NCBI GenBank assembly: GCA_012038135.1
Contig: JAAVJQ010000002.1
Location: 62,001-126,000, forward strand
Direction: 5' to 3'
Length of the DNA: 64,000 nt
From: Salinimicrobium nanhaiense
GTDB taxonomy: Bacteria; Bacteroidota; Bacteroidia; Flavobacteriales; Flavobacteriaceae
This document shows, one piece after another, positions 18,137 to 27,535 of the stretch (position 1 is its first letter; the number at the start of each line of letters is the position of its first letter). Under the pieces are notes generated by a model that searched no databases, was not told the DNA's origin, and saw only the letters and a list, made by a program, of their open reading frames with translations. The translations under genes were made by a program, and so were the position numbers.

Positions 18137-19207
18137 ATGAATAACAGGGACATCCTAAAATACCATTCCTACGCCGGACTTATTGTCGGGCTTTTCCTCG
18201 TGATCATGGGAATTTCCGGGGCGATCCTGGTGTTTCAGCACGACATCGAAGATTATCAGTGGAAAAAATATTCCGAAATTGAAGATTATAGCGGACGAAA
18301 TATTGATATAGGAATAAAAGCTATTCAGGAACAATATCCCGATTGGGACACCCGCCTCATGCATTTTGAAGAAAATGAGGCCCTGATCTTTAATCTTCGG
18401 AAACCAACGGAGCGGCTTTTTGTGTTTGTCCATCCATCTACTGGAGAGATCATCAAAGAGATCAACGAATTGACCACCTTTACCCGCTGGTTACTGAAAT
18501 TTCATTATTCCTTCCAGGCCGGCCCTGCAGGAAGAATTTTAGTATTCATTATTGGCATCATCTTTTTGTTCTCTTTATTAACAGGAATCTACCTCTACCG
18601 GAAAAGCGTCATCAAAACTCTATTTTGCAGCACCCGTTTGAACCTGAAAACAAAACGCACGCTCTACTCCTCTCTCCATCGAATTATTGGCACCTGGGCG
18701 TTGTTGTTCAATCTTGTCCTGGTCATCACCGGAATATTTCTTGCCTGGACTGTAGCTGCTTCGGGATTAAATCCTCCCGCCGCCCCTCAAACCCCTGCTG
18801 TTGATGCGCCCGTAGAGCATCTGCTCACCCAAATTGAGCAGGAATATCCGGACTTTAATCCCACATACATCAGGCTGCCTTTGAATTCTGAAGGAAGACT
18901 TACTGTTTATGGCCTTTTTGACGACGACGCATTTTATTACTCTGAATTCTACAACAGCATTAGAGCAAACTTTAATTCCGGAGAGATCACGGGAGTGACC
19001 AGAGTTCAGGAGGCAGATCTAAAAACGAAACTTTCCAGCACGCTTATTCCGCTCCACTTTGGGCAATACGGCGGCATCTGGACAAAATTGCTTTACTGTT
19101 TTGTTGGCCTTTCAGGTCCCTTTTTATCCATCACCGGCTTTCTTATTTGGCGGCAGGGAAAACCTGTAAAAAAACACCGGAAGAAAAAACTTTTTCATTA
19201 TCTTTAA
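18137..19207 (+). CDS. PepSY-associated transmembrane protein, possible ferric-siderophore reductase
   Basis: A 356-residue inner membrane protein of the PepSY_TM family. Helices are at about residues 12-36 (GLIVGLFLVIMGISGAILVFQ), 133-155, 180-207 and near the C-terminus (about 318-340). Periplasmic PepSY segments lie between helices 1 and 2 and after helix 3. Conserved histidines (H8, H114, H117-like and H183) could bind haem, as proposed for the FsrB/PiuB-type reductases of this superfamily. It follows a siderophore-type receptor, which supports a role in releasing iron at the inner membrane. That role is inference. Confidence 0.78.
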   Translation: MNNRDILKYHSYAGLIVGLFLVIMGISGAILVFQHDIEDYQWKKYSEIEDYSGRNIDIGIKAIQEQYPDWDTRLMHFEENEALIFNLRKPTERLFVFVHPSTGEIIKEINELTTFTRWLLKFHYSFQAGPAGRILVFIIGIIFLFSLLTGIYLYRKSVIKTLFCSTRLNLKTKRTLYSSLHRIIGTWALLFNLVLVITGIFLAWTVAASGLNPPAAPQTPAVDAPVEHLLTQIEQEYPDFNPTYIRLPLNSEGRLTVYGLFDDDAFYYSEFYNSIRANFNSGEITGVTRVQEADLKTKLSSTLIPLHFGQYGGIWTKLLYCFVGLSGPFLSITGFLIWRQGKPVKKHRKKKLFHYL

Positions 19208-19271
19208 ATCTTGTAACATTTTCAACCCTTCTTACGTATAACTACTACAAGAGTTATTCTAATTAAAATCC

Positions 19272-19277
19272 AAGGAG
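19272..19277 (+). promoter_or_regulatory. Strong Shine-Dalgarno site of rpoD
   Basis: AAGGAG lies 7 bases before the ATG at 19285. Most genes in this window have no such site, as expected for Bacteroidota, so this one stands out. Confidence 0.6.
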
Positions 19278-19284
19278 ACGATAG

Positions 19285-20148
19285 ATGAGACAACTTAAGA
19301 TTACGAAGCAGGTAACAAACCGTGAAACTGCTTCGCTGGATAAGTATTTGCAAGAAATTGGTAAAGTTGACCTGATTACCGCCGATGAAGAGGTGGAACT
19401 GGCCCAACGTATTAAAGCGGGTGATGACCGCGCTCTGGAGAAACTAACAAAGGCGAACTTACGTTTTGTGGTATCTGTAGCAAAACAATATCAAAATCAG
19501 GGATTGACCCTTCCCGACCTTATCAACGAAGGAAATTTAGGATTAATAAAAGCTGCCAAACGATTTGATGAAACCCGTGGTTTCAAATTCATATCCTATG
19601 CCGTTTGGTGGATTCGCCAGTCTATACTTCAGGCTTTGGCAGAGCAATCACGTATTGTTCGACTTCCGTTGAACAAGATTGGTTCGATAAACAAGATCAA
19701 CAAAACTTTTGCTTTCCTTGAGCAGTCACATGAGCGTCCGCCAAGTGCAGAGGAAATTGCGAAAGAACTGGACATGACCATTAATGACGTTAAGGAATCT
19801 ATGAAGAATTCCGGACGTCACGTATCCATGGATGCTCCTTTGGTAGAAGGTGAGGATTCCAACCTTTATGATGTACTTCGTTCAGGAGAATCTCCAAACC
19901 CCGATAGAGAGTTACTACATGAATCTTTGCGTACAGAGATCGAGCGTGCACTTGAGACGCTTACTCCGCGTGAAGCCGACGTGATTCGTCTTTATTTTGG
20001 CTTGGGAGACCAGCATCCAATGACTCTTGAAGAAATTGGCGAGACTTTTGATCTAACAAGAGAAAGAGTAAGACAAATTAAAGAAAAAGCGATAAGAAGG
20101 TTGAAACATACCTCCAGAAGCAAGATCTTAAAAACATACCTGGGATAA
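19285..20148 (+). CDS. rpoD: Primary RNA polymerase sigma factor RpoD (sigma-ABfr type)
   Basis: A 287-residue sigma-70 factor without region 1.1 or the non-conserved insert, the form of the Bacteroidota housekeeping sigma. Region 1.2 begins [16 protein letters not shown] (about residue 17), region 2 holds [25 protein letters not shown] and [17 protein letters not shown] (about 60-120), region 3 holds RPPSAEEIA, and region 4 holds [15 protein letters not shown] and [18 protein letters not shown] (about 225-280). This protein would read the TAnnTTTG promoters listed throughout. It has an unusually strong ribosome binding site. Confidence 0.96.
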   Translation: MRQLKITKQVTNRETASLDKYLQEIGKVDLITADEEVELAQRIKAGDDRALEKLTKANLRFVVSVAKQYQNQGLTLPDLINEGNLGLIKAAKRFDETRGFKFISYAVWWIRQSILQALAEQSRIVRLPLNKIGSINKINKTFAFLEQSHERPPSAEEIAKELDMTINDVKESMKNSGRHVSMDAPLVEGEDSNLYDVLRSGESPNPDRELLHESLRTEIERALETLTPREADVIRLYFGLGDQHPMTLEEIGETFDLTRERVRQIKEKAIRRLKHTSRSKILKTYLG

Positions 20149-20202
20149 AACCAGGTAAAGAAGCAACAGTTGATTACTGTTCGTTTTTTGATTGATTGAT
20201 GA

Positions 20203-20234
20203 GAACCCCGGCTGATTACCGGGGTTCATCTTTT
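20203..20234 (+). terminator. Intrinsic terminator after rpoD
   Basis: Perfect 9-bp stem GAACCCCGG/CCGGGGTTC with a 7-base loop, then ATCTTTTTAA. Confidence 0.88.
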
Positions 20235-20255
20235 TAAGGGTAACCAATCATTATT

Positions 20256-20381
20256 CTATTCCCAGGAATAATTGATGATCCCGGTTGCAAATAAAATTAT
20301 TAGGATCACAAGAATTATAATGGCAATGAAACATCCCATTTTCCCGTAATTCCTTTCCTTACTTTTTCCTTCTACTTCCAT
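20256..20381 (-). CDS. Small single-span membrane protein, unknown function
   Basis: A 41-residue frame on the minus strand between rpoD and rpe. The first 13 residues are charged (MEVEGKSKERNYG), followed by a single hydrophobic helix of about 22 residues rich in isoleucine and leucine, and a short end NYSWE. A near-consensus -7 element (TATCTTTA) lies on the minus strand at 20412-20419. The clean charge/TM/charge layout and promoter argue for a real gene; no family is recognised. Confidence 0.55.
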   Translation of the reverse strand: MEVEGKSKERNYGKMGCFIAIIILVILIILFATGIINYSWE

Positions 20382-20479
20382 GAAATTTCAATTTTGGGTT
20401 GGTCCTAACCTAAAGATACAAAAAATCTTTCCGCAGGAATTGAATGTCCTCCTGCCAGGCCTTTTAGCATAATTCTTGT

Positions 20480-20487
20480 TACTTTTG
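20480..20487 (+). promoter_or_regulatory. rpe -7 promoter element
   Basis: TACTTTTG matches TAnnTTTG and ends 20 bases before the rpe ATG. Confidence 0.6.
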
Positions 20488-20507
20488 CAGTCACAACATA
20501 ACTACTC

Positions 20508-21170
20508 ATGAAAGACAGACTTATTGCCCCTTCTGTTCTGGCGGCCGACTTCGGAAATCTCCAACGAGATATCGAAATGATCAACAATAGTGAAGCCGAC
20601 TGGTTTCATATTGATATCATGGACGGAGTTTTTGTACCGAATATCTCCTACGGAATGCCGGTACTGGACGCTATTAACAGGCATGCCAAAAAGACCATTG
20701 ATGTACATCTAATGATCATAGATCCCGACAGGTACATCAAGGAATTTGCAGCCCTGGGAGCCAATAATCTCTCTGTACACTACGAAGCCTGTACTCACCT
20801 GCATAGGACTTTACAGGCCATCAAAGCCGAAGGCATGAAAGCGGGAGTAGCACTTAATCCACATACCTCTGTCGACCTGCTGGAGGACGTTATAGGCGAT
20901 ATTGATCTGGTTTGTATGATGAGCGTCAATCCGGGATTTGGAGGACAAAGCTTTATAGAAAATACCTATAAAAAAGTACGACAGCTTAAAGAGATCATAA
21001 CCCGCAACAACGCTTCTACTCTTATTGAAGTAGATGGTGGGGTTACCGACAAGAATGCAGCGCAACTGGTTGAAGCCGGTGCAGATGTGCTGGTTGCAGG
21101 AAGTTTTGTCTTTAAAGCTGAAGATCCCTCCCGAACTATTAAAAATTTAAAATCTCTTGTCAATTCGTAG
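20508..21170 (+). CDS. rpe: Ribulose-phosphate 3-epimerase
   Basis: A 220-residue TIM-barrel enzyme that interconverts ribulose 5-phosphate and xylulose 5-phosphate in the pentose phosphate pathway. Family motifs are IAPSVLAADFGNL (residues about 6-18), WFHIDIMDGVFVPN (about 32-46, metal ligands H and D), DVHLMI (about 67), MSVNPGFGGQSF (about 140) and EVDGGVTDKNA (about 173). The next gene starts 14 bases before its stop. Confidence 0.96.
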   Translation: MKDRLIAPSVLAADFGNLQRDIEMINNSEADWFHIDIMDGVFVPNISYGMPVLDAINRHAKKTIDVHLMIIDPDRYIKEFAALGANNLSVHYEACTHLHRTLQAIKAEGMKAGVALNPHTSVDLLEDVIGDIDLVCMMSVNPGFGGQSFIENTYKKVRQLKEIITRNNASTLIEVDGGVTDKNAAQLVEAGADVLVAGSFVFKAEDPSRTIKNLKSLVNS

Positions 21171-22143
21171 AGAGGAAGAAATATTCGACCTGGTAATTGT
21201 AGGCGGCGGACCTATAGGCATTGCCTGTGCTCTGGAAGCAAAAAGGAAAGGGCTCAAATATGTAATTTTAGAAAAGGGAACACTGGTAAATTCCCTTTAC
21301 CACTATCCTTCGAACATGACCTTCTTTTCTACTTCCGAAAAACTGGAGCTGGATGAGATACCCTTCATAAGTACTAATCCGAAGCCCCATAAACAGGAAG
21401 CGCTGGAATATTACCGCAGAATAGTTACCTCAAATCATCTTAATATTAACCTTTTTGAGAAGGTGGAAAAGATTGAGACCAGTACTGAAGTTCGTCAACA
21501 TACCATTACTACTTCCAAGGCTACCTACACTTCCAAAAATGTCATTATTGCCACCGGTTTTTATGACATTCCAAATTACCTGAATGTTCCGGGAGAAAAC
21601 TTGCCAAAGGTGGCGCATTATTACGGTGATCCACATTTTTATGCCACTCAGAAGACAATTGTAGTTGGCGCCAGCAATTCGGCAGTGGACGCAGCTCTTG
21701 AGATCTACCGCAAAGGCGGGGATGTGACCATGGTGGTCCGTGGACCGGCAATAGGCGAACGGGTAAAATACTGGGTAAAACCCGATATTGATAACCGCAT
21801 CGACGAAGGCAGCATCAAAGCCGTTTTTAATGCTGAAATTAAGGAGATCAGGGAAAGAGAGGTTGTGATTACTTCAAAAGAAGGCGATCAGGTGCTCGAA
21901 AATGATTGGGTACTTCTCCTCACCGGATATCGCCCGAATTTTGAATTTTTGAAGAGTATAGGCATCAAACTCTCAGACGACGGAAGAAAGATCCCCCACT
22001 ACAACCCTGAAACCATGGAATCCAATGTCAAAGGCATCTACCTCGCCGGAGTCATTTGCGGAGGTATGGAAACCCACAAGTGGTTTATTGAGAACTCCCG
22101 GATCCATGCGAAGATGATTGTCGAAAATATAGTGAGAAGTTAA
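21157..22143 (+). CDS. ypdA: YpdA-family FAD/NADPH disulfide reductase (bacillithiol disulfide reductase type)
   Basis: A 328-residue flavoprotein of the thioredoxin reductase-like YpdA family, which reduces bacillithiol disulfide with NADPH. The FAD dinucleotide motif VGGGPIGIACALEA is near residue 14, the NADPH motif VGASNSAVDAALE near 168, and the FAD end motif GIYLAGVICGG near 293. No CxxC redox pair is present, as usual for YpdA. The start is TTG at 21157, overlapping rpe by 14 bases; no ATG precedes the first Rossmann strand. Whether this cell makes bacillithiol cannot be seen here. Confidence 0.85.
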   Translation: MSIRREEEIFDLVIVGGGPIGIACALEAKRKGLKYVILEKGTLVNSLYHYPSNMTFFSTSEKLELDEIPFISTNPKPHKQEALEYYRRIVTSNHLNINLFEKVEKIETSTEVRQHTITTSKATYTSKNVIIATGFYDIPNYLNVPGENLPKVAHYYGDPHFYATQKTIVVGASNSAVDAALEIYRKGGDVTMVVRGPAIGERVKYWVKPDIDNRIDEGSIKAVFNAEIKEIREREVVITSKEGDQVLENDWVLLLTGYRPNFEFLKSIGIKLSDDGRKIPHYNPETMESNVKGIYLAGVICGGMETHKWFIENSRIHAKMIVENIVRS

Positions 22144-22548
22144 GAGTTAAGAGTTCAGAGTTAGGGGCTTTTGGCTGTTGGCTTTTAGCCATTGGCTTTT
22201 TGCTGTTGCGGGTTGGTAGGTGTGAGTTCCAAAATATAAATTGCATGATTCCGGAATGGGAAACAACTATTTTTTACTGCCGATTAAATATGGTGCAACG
22301 CTTACGGGTTGAGGCTTGCTGTTGTTATTTGCTTTTAATTTTTTAATCTGCGGACTCTGTGAAATCCGCGGGAAATTTTCCGGAAACTCCTCATTTGTCC
22401 CCAGTAGCCAGTCGCCAGTTATGCAGTTACCGTAAGAGGAATTCTAGTTGTTTAATCCAATTTGAATGCCCAATTCTGATTACTGAACAGTGAGCACTGA
22501 ACACTTTTTTCCTCCGCCCACTGTCCTCCGGCCACTGTTTTATATACA
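22144..22548. repeat. Gene-free spacer with degenerate short repeats
   Basis: No gene is supported. The stretch is built of degenerate units: gagttaagagttcagagtta (from 22144), ggctgttggcttttagccattggctttttgctgttg (three ggctTTTgctgTTg-like units), a ctgcggactctgtgaaatccgcggg palindrome near 22352-22376, and a cagtgagcactgaacac run near 22487-22506. The same kinds of unit occur at 2.6-2.85, 28.3-28.6 and 52.1-52.2 kb. Confidence 0.5.
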
Positions 22549-22574
22549 GAAAACCCCGAATTTCTCCGGAGCTT
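22549..22574 (-). terminator. Probable terminator of the HYR-repeat gene
   Basis: On the minus strand, AGCTCCGGA and TTCGGGGT form a stem with two or three wobble pairs around a GAAA tetraloop, followed by TTTTC. It lies about 45 bases past the stop codon. Confidence 0.6.
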
Positions 22575-22618
22575 TCTGCTTCTAACTACTAATTCAAATT
22601 ATTAGTAACTCAACTATA

Positions 22619-25600
22619 TTAATTTACGATGATATGTTTGGTAAAGCTTTGACCGTTATTGGCACTCACTTTCACAAAGTAAGTTCCGCTTGGGAGTCCT
22701 TCTCTGTTAAAGGTCACTTCATTAACCTGGTTAGCAGTCACTTTTCCATTGAAAAGATTGGCTACCTTACGATTACTGAAGTCAAAGATCTCTACCATCG
22801 CGCTTGCATCAGCATTAAAGGTGAATCTAACTAAAGCTTCTGTACTTACAGGGTTAGGCGCAATACTCATAGAAGTCAGTATCTCCACCACCGGCTCAAA
22901 TGCCTGTACCATAGTAGCTTCCTGTTGGCCTTTTTGGTTACCGGCTTTTGGTTTGTGAATTACAATGGAGCCACCGCCAAGGACTGTTGCAAGATCTGAG
23001 CTTTCAGATTCCCCGCGCATGTTGTCATATAATACTTCGCTATTGGAATTATCTCCCCAAATCATGATTCTAAATTGATCAGGCTCATTACCTCCATTTG
23101 CCTGACCATCTATAGCAATAACTCTAAACCTGTGAATTCCACTTCCATTTACGGTTCCGTATCCTGTGTAAGTAGCTTTTTTACCTGCTATAACAAGACT
23201 CATGTCTTCGTGATTGAAACTTGAAAAATGAAGGTCTCCTGCTTTGAACTGGAAGTTAGTATGTCCATCTACTTCAGTTAAGTTGTTCTTCCCGGTTTTG
23301 TATTTAGCGTTGAATCCAAAGTTGGCTTTTCCACCTATTCCTAATGTCATGGCATCAGCTGGAGATTCAATCCATCCACCACCTGTTACAAATCCACCGG
23401 TTGGGTCAAAAATTACTACATATTCGTACTGAAGAGTATGAGTTGCTCCACAAGCATCCTCAACCGCAAGTTCAACTATATAAACTCCCGGCTCAGGGTT
23501 GAAATTTCCAGCCACAGTGTTACCATCTATACATTCCTCACAGTAGTACGTATATTTATCTACAACAGTACCATTTGTAATTAATCTCCAGGTTGCAGAC
23601 TCCAGATTGGTATCGGTAACATCAGCAGTCAAAGTCACTCCAGTTCCAACTTGTACAGGATCTACGGGACCAGAGATGCTGTTGATTACTGGAGCTTCGT
23701 TTGTTACTGTTACAGTTTGGTTAATAGGAGCTGCAGCAATATCGTTGACATCTGTCACAGTCCAGGTAATAGTTGTAGTTCCAACAGGATAAAGCGCATC
23801 CAAAGCCTCTCCATCATCCCTGGTTCCACCTACAGCTCCTACACTACAGTTATCTGTAGCATTCGCACTTACAATCACCATTGCACCACATTCGCCAGCA
23901 TCATTGTTTACACTCTGATTTCCGCTGTGTGTGATTACAGGAGCTTCATTATCAGTTACTGTTACTGTTTGTTCTACTGCAACAGCATTATTGCCATTGG
24001 CATCTGTCACAGTCCAGGTAATAGTTGTAGTTCCAACAGGATAAAGCGCATCCAAAGCCTCTCCATCATCCCTGGTTCCACCTACAGCTCCTACACTACA
24101 GTTATCTGTAGCATTCGCACTTACAATCACCATTGCACCACATTCGCCAGCATCATTGTTTACACTCTGATTTCCGCTGTGTGTGATTACAGGAGCTTCA
24201 TTATCAGTTACTGTTACTGTTTGTTCTACTGCAGTCGCGGCATTGATGCCATCGCTGTAGTTCCAGGTTATAGTAGTTGTTCCTGTTGGGAACGGAGCAG
24301 TCAAAGCAAGATTATCACTACGGGTACCGGTAGCTGTACCAGCAGTACAATTGTCAGATGCTGACGGAGCTACAATGGTTAAAGTAGCATTACACTCACC
24401 TTCATCTGTTCCTTCATTGATTGGAGATACTGCTGAAATCACAGGAGCTTCATCATCATTTACAGTTACCTCCTGCTCTACTGCAGTCGCGGCATTGATG
24501 CCATCGCTGTAGTTCCAGGTTATAGTAGTTGTTCCTGTTGGGAACGGATCAGTCAAAGCAAGATTATCACTACGGGTACCGGTAGCCGTACCAGCAGTAC
24601 AATTGTCAGATGCTGACGGAGCTACAATGGTTAAAGTAGCATTACACTCACCTTCATCTGTTCCTTCATCGATTGCTGATACTGCTGCAATCACAGGAGC
24701 TTCATCATCAGTCACTGTTACCACCTGCTCTACTGCAGTCGCGGCATTGATGCCATCGGTATAAGTCCAGGTGATCATAGTTGTTCCGGTTGGGAACGGA
24801 GCAGTCAAAGCAAGATTATCACTACGGGTACCGGTAGCTGTACCAGCAGTACAGTTGTCAGTTACAGATGGAGCTACAATGGTTAAAGTAGCATTACACT
24901 CACCTTCATCTGTTCCTTCATTGATTGGAGATACTGCTGCAATCACAGGAGCTTCATCATCAGTCACTGTTACCACCTGCTCTACTGCAGTCGCGGCATT
25001 GATGCCATCGCTGTAGTTCCAGGTTATAGTAGTTGTTCCTGTTGGGAACGGATCAGTCAAAGCAAGATTATCACTACGGGTACCGGTAGCTGTACCAGCA
25101 GTACAATTGTCAGATGCTGACGGAGCTACAATGGTTAAAGTAGCATTACACTCACCTTCATCTGTTCCTTCATTGATTGGAGATACTGCTGAAATTACAG
25201 GAGCTTCATCATCAGTCACTGTTACCACCTGCTCTACTGCAGTCGCGGCATTGATGCCATCGCTGTAGTTCCAGGTTATAGTAGTTGTTCCTGTTGGGAA
25301 CGGATCAGTCAAAGCAAGATTATCACTACGGGTACCGGTAGCCGTACCAGCAGTACAATTGTCAGATGCTGACGGAGCTACAATGGTTAAAGTAGCATTA
25401 CACTCACCTTCATCTGTTCCTTCATCGATTGCTGATACTGCTGCAATCACAGGAGCTTCATCATCAGTCACTGTTACCACCTGCTCTACTGCAGTCGCGG
25501 CATTGATGCCATCGCTGTAGTTCCAGGTTATAGTAGTTGTTCCTGTTGGGAACGGATCAGTCAAAGCAAGATTATCACTACGGGTACCGGTAGCCGTACC

Positions 25601-27535
25601 AGCAGTACAATTGTCAGATGCTGACGGAGCTACAATGGTTAAAGTAGCATTACACTCACCTTCATCTGTTCCTTCATCGATTGCTGATACTGCTGCAATC
25701 ACAGGAGCTTCATCATCAGTCACTGTTACCACCTGCTCTACTGCAGTCGCGGCATTGATGCCATCGGTATAAGTCCAGGTGATCATAGTTGTTCCGGTTG
25801 GGAACGGAGCAGTCAAAGCAAGATTATCACTACGGGTACCGGTAGCTGTACCAGGAGTACAGTTGTCAGTTACAGATGGAGCTACAATGGTTAAAGTAGC
25901 ATTACACTCACCTTCATCTGTTCCTTCATTGATTGGAGATACTGCTGCAATCACAGGAGCTTCATCATCAGTCACTGTTACCACCTGCTCTACTGCAGTC
26001 GCGGCATTGATGCCATCGCTGTAGTTCCAGGTTATAGTAGTTGTTCCTGTTGGGAACGGATCAGTCAAAGCAAGATTATCACTACGGGTACCGGTAGCTG
26101 TACCAGCAGTACAATTGTCAGATGCTGACGGAGCTACAATGGTTAAAGTAGCATTACACTCACCTTCATCTGTTCCTTCATTGATTGGAGATACTGCTGA
26201 AATCACAGGAGCTTCATCATCAGTCACTGTTACCACCTGCTCTACTGCAGTCGCGGCATTGATGCCATCGCTGTAGTTCCAGGTTATAGTAGTTGTTCCT
26301 GTTGGGAACGGATCAGTCAAAGCAAGATTATCACTACGGGTACCGGTAGCTATACCAGCAGTACAATTGTCAGATGCTGACGGAGCTACAATGGTTAAAG
26401 TAGCATTACACTCACCTTCATCTGTTCCTTCATTGATTGGAGATACTGCTGCAATCACAGGAGCTTCATCATCAGTCACTGTTACCACCTGCTCTACTGC
26501 AGTCGCGGCATTGATGCCATCGGTATAAGTCCAGGTGATCGTAGTTGTTCCGGTTGGGAACGGAGCAGTCAAAGCAAGATTATCACTACGGGTACCGGTA
26601 GCTGTACCAGGAGTACAGTTGTCAGTTACAGATGGAGCTACAATGGTTAAAGTAGCATTACACTCACCTTCATCTGTTCCTTCATTGATTGGAGATACTG
26701 CTGCAATCACAGGAGCTTCATCATCATTTACAGTTACAGCAATAGTTTCTGTTGTGTAAGGATTTTCATGGAATTGAGCTCCTCCACAACTATTTCCATT
26801 ATTCGCTGTAGCAAAATCGACTTGACTAAAATAATACCTGGTACCATTGAAGTTATTAGGGGGTGTATATGAATTGGAAGTAGTTGCTGCAGTAGTATTA
26901 GTAGTCTGAACCGTTTGAGTAGATACCGAAATTACATTAGAATCTGTAGTATTATAGTACCAAATATACTTAATGTCCCTATAACCAGATTGCCCCCCAG
27001 CCTCACATGTTGTAATTGTCGCCACTAAGGCATCTGCATCCTCGCCGGGACATAATTCCTGATCTTGAGAAGAAGTTGTAATTCCAATAGGAAAAATGAC
27101 TCCATCCGTAAAAGTATGCTTCCTCTGGTATCCAGACGTCAAGCCATCAACAATTACAGTGAATGTTACCCCAATATGATCCTCAGTTATAGGATATTCA
27201 GTTCTCCATGACCCATCATCATTAACAACAGTTCCATGGTAATTGTGATGATGTAGATGTGTAGGCTCCTCCTCAATATGAATGTCTACAATCGAATCTA
27301 GTGTCCAGCCGGTTCCTGTAATAATCGCAATTTCTCCCGGCGCATAATCATCCTTATCTGATGTCACAGTAGGGTTAGGTAAATTAGCTTCAGAATATGC
27401 CTGCAGATTAGGGCTTGTAGTTGTTGTAGAAGGGGTTTCCGTCTGCCCCACCACCGCCGCTGCCGGCAGAGTAAAAATCATCAGCAACAGCACAAACCGT
27501 GTTGCTCCGGTAAATTTGAGTAAAAATTCACGCAT
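22619..27535 (-). CDS. Large secreted HYR-repeat protein with type IX secretion sorting domain
   Basis: A 1638-residue cell-surface or secreted protein. The signal peptide ends near residue 30 (AAAVVGQ). An N-terminal region of about 240 residues includes an Ig-like segment on TVTSDKDDYAPGEIAIITGTGW. Ten nearly identical 84-residue HYR repeats follow, each with DDEAPVI, GECNATLTIVAPS, DNC and PTGTTTITW, and two cysteines. Two further HYR repeats (ITHSGNQSV type), a PKD-like domain and a region with FVTGGGWIESPADA come next. The last 75 residues are a type A T9SS sorting domain (SIAPNPVSTEALVRFTF ... GTYFVKV ... KHIIVN). HYR modules are adhesion-type folds, so an adhesin or matrix role is likely but inferred. 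Confidence 0.9.
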   Translation of the reverse strand: MREFLLKFTGATRFVLLLMIFTLPAAAVVGQTETPSTTTTSPNLQAYSEANLPNPTVTSDKDDYAPGEIAIITGTGWTLDSIVDIHIEEEPTHLHHHNYHGTVVNDDGSWRTEYPITEDHIGVTFTVIVDGLTSGYQRKHTFTDGVIFPIGITTSSQDQELCPGEDADALVATITTCEAGGQSGYRDIKYIWYYNTTDSNVISVSTQTVQTTNTTAATTSNSYTPPNNFNGTRYYFSQVDFATANNGNSCGGAQFHENPYTTETIAVTVNDDEAPVIAAVSPINEGTDEGECNATLTIVAPSVTDNCTPGTATGTRSDNLALTAPFPTGTTTITWTYTDGINAATAVEQVVTVTDDEAPVIAAVSPINEGTDEGECNATLTIVAPSASDNCTAGIATGTRSDNLALTDPFPTGTTTITWNYSDGINAATAVEQVVTVTDDEAPVISAVSPINEGTDEGECNATLTIVAPSASDNCTAGTATGTRSDNLALTDPFPTGTTTITWNYSDGINAATAVEQVVTVTDDEAPVIAAVSPINEGTDEGECNATLTIVAPSVTDNCTPGTATGTRSDNLALTAPFPTGTTMITWTYTDGINAATAVEQVVTVTDDEAPVIAAVSAIDEGTDEGECNATLTIVAPSASDNCTAGTATGTRSDNLALTDPFPTGTTTITWNYSDGINAATAVEQVVTVTDDEAPVIAAVSAIDEGTDEGECNATLTIVAPSASDNCTAGTATGTRSDNLALTDPFPTGTTTITWNYSDGINAATAVEQVVTVTDDEAPVISAVSPINEGTDEGECNATLTIVAPSASDNCTAGTATGTRSDNLALTDPFPTGTTTITWNYSDGINAATAVEQVVTVTDDEAPVIAAVSPINEGTDEGECNATLTIVAPSVTDNCTAGTATGTRSDNLALTAPFPTGTTMITWTYTDGINAATAVEQVVTVTDDEAPVIAAVSAIDEGTDEGECNATLTIVAPSASDNCTAGTATGTRSDNLALTDPFPTGTTTITWNYSDGINAATAVEQEVTVNDDEAPVISAVSPINEGTDEGECNATLTIVAPSASDNCTAGTATGTRSDNLALTAPFPTGTTTITWNYSDGINAATAVEQTVTVTDNEAPVITHSGNQSVNNDAGECGAMVIVSANATDNCSVGAVGGTRDDGEALDALYPVGTTTITWTVTDANGNNAVAVEQTVTVTDNEAPVITHSGNQSVNNDAGECGAMVIVSANATDNCSVGAVGGTRDDGEALDALYPVGTTTITWTVTDVNDIAAAPINQTVTVTNEAPVINSISGPVDPVQVGTGVTLTADVTDTNLESATWRLITNGTVVDKYTYYCEECIDGNTVAGNFNPEPGVYIVELAVEDACGATHTLQYEYVVIFDPTGGFVTGGGWIESPADAMTLGIGGKANFGFNAKYKTGKNNLTEVDGHTNFQFKAGDLHFSSFNHEDMSLVIAGKKATYTGYGTVNGSGIHRFRVIAIDGQANGGNEPDQFRIMIWGDNSNSEVLYDNMRGESESSDLATVLGGGSIVIHKPKAGNQKGQQEATMVQAFEPVVEILTSMSIAPNPVSTEALVRFTFNADASAMVEIFDFSNRKVANLFNGKVTANQVNEVTFNREGLPSGTYFVKVSANNGQSFTKHIIVN
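23695..24208 (-). repeat. Two tandem 252-bp HYR repeats, second type
   Basis: These two units (ITHSGNQSVNNDAGECGA type) are nearly identical to each other at base level over most of their length and diverge only at the end (ANGNNAVAVEQ against VNDIAAAPINQ). They share the 252-bp period of the main array. Confidence 0.85.
24209..26728 (-). repeat. Ten tandem 252-bp HYR repeats with a four-unit higher-order period
   Basis: Landmark sequences recur every 252 bases (for example GCAGTCGCGGCATTGATGCC at 24231, 24483, 24735, 24987 and on to 26499). Unit variants form a larger pattern. The rare variant with TTMITWTYTDG occurs at about 24.77 and 25.78 kb, exactly 1008 bases (four units) apart. Its neighbours match too, which implies duplication of a block rather than single units. 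Confidence 0.9.

Noticed and set aside
23651..24364. 237-codon frame antisense to the HYR repeats (and similar 74-81 codon frames at 24771, 25779 and 26535)
   Set aside because: They exist only because the repeated sense sequence is open in the opposite frames, and they repeat with the same 252-bp period.
24209..26728. Regular repeats that could suggest a CRISPR array
   Set aside because: Units are 252 bp, head to tail without spacers, and encode HYR domains.
22619..27535. Call of SprB-like gliding adhesin
   Set aside because: HYR repeats and a type A sorting domain are visible, but size, repeat type and gene context do not match SprB, so only a general adhesin role is suggested.
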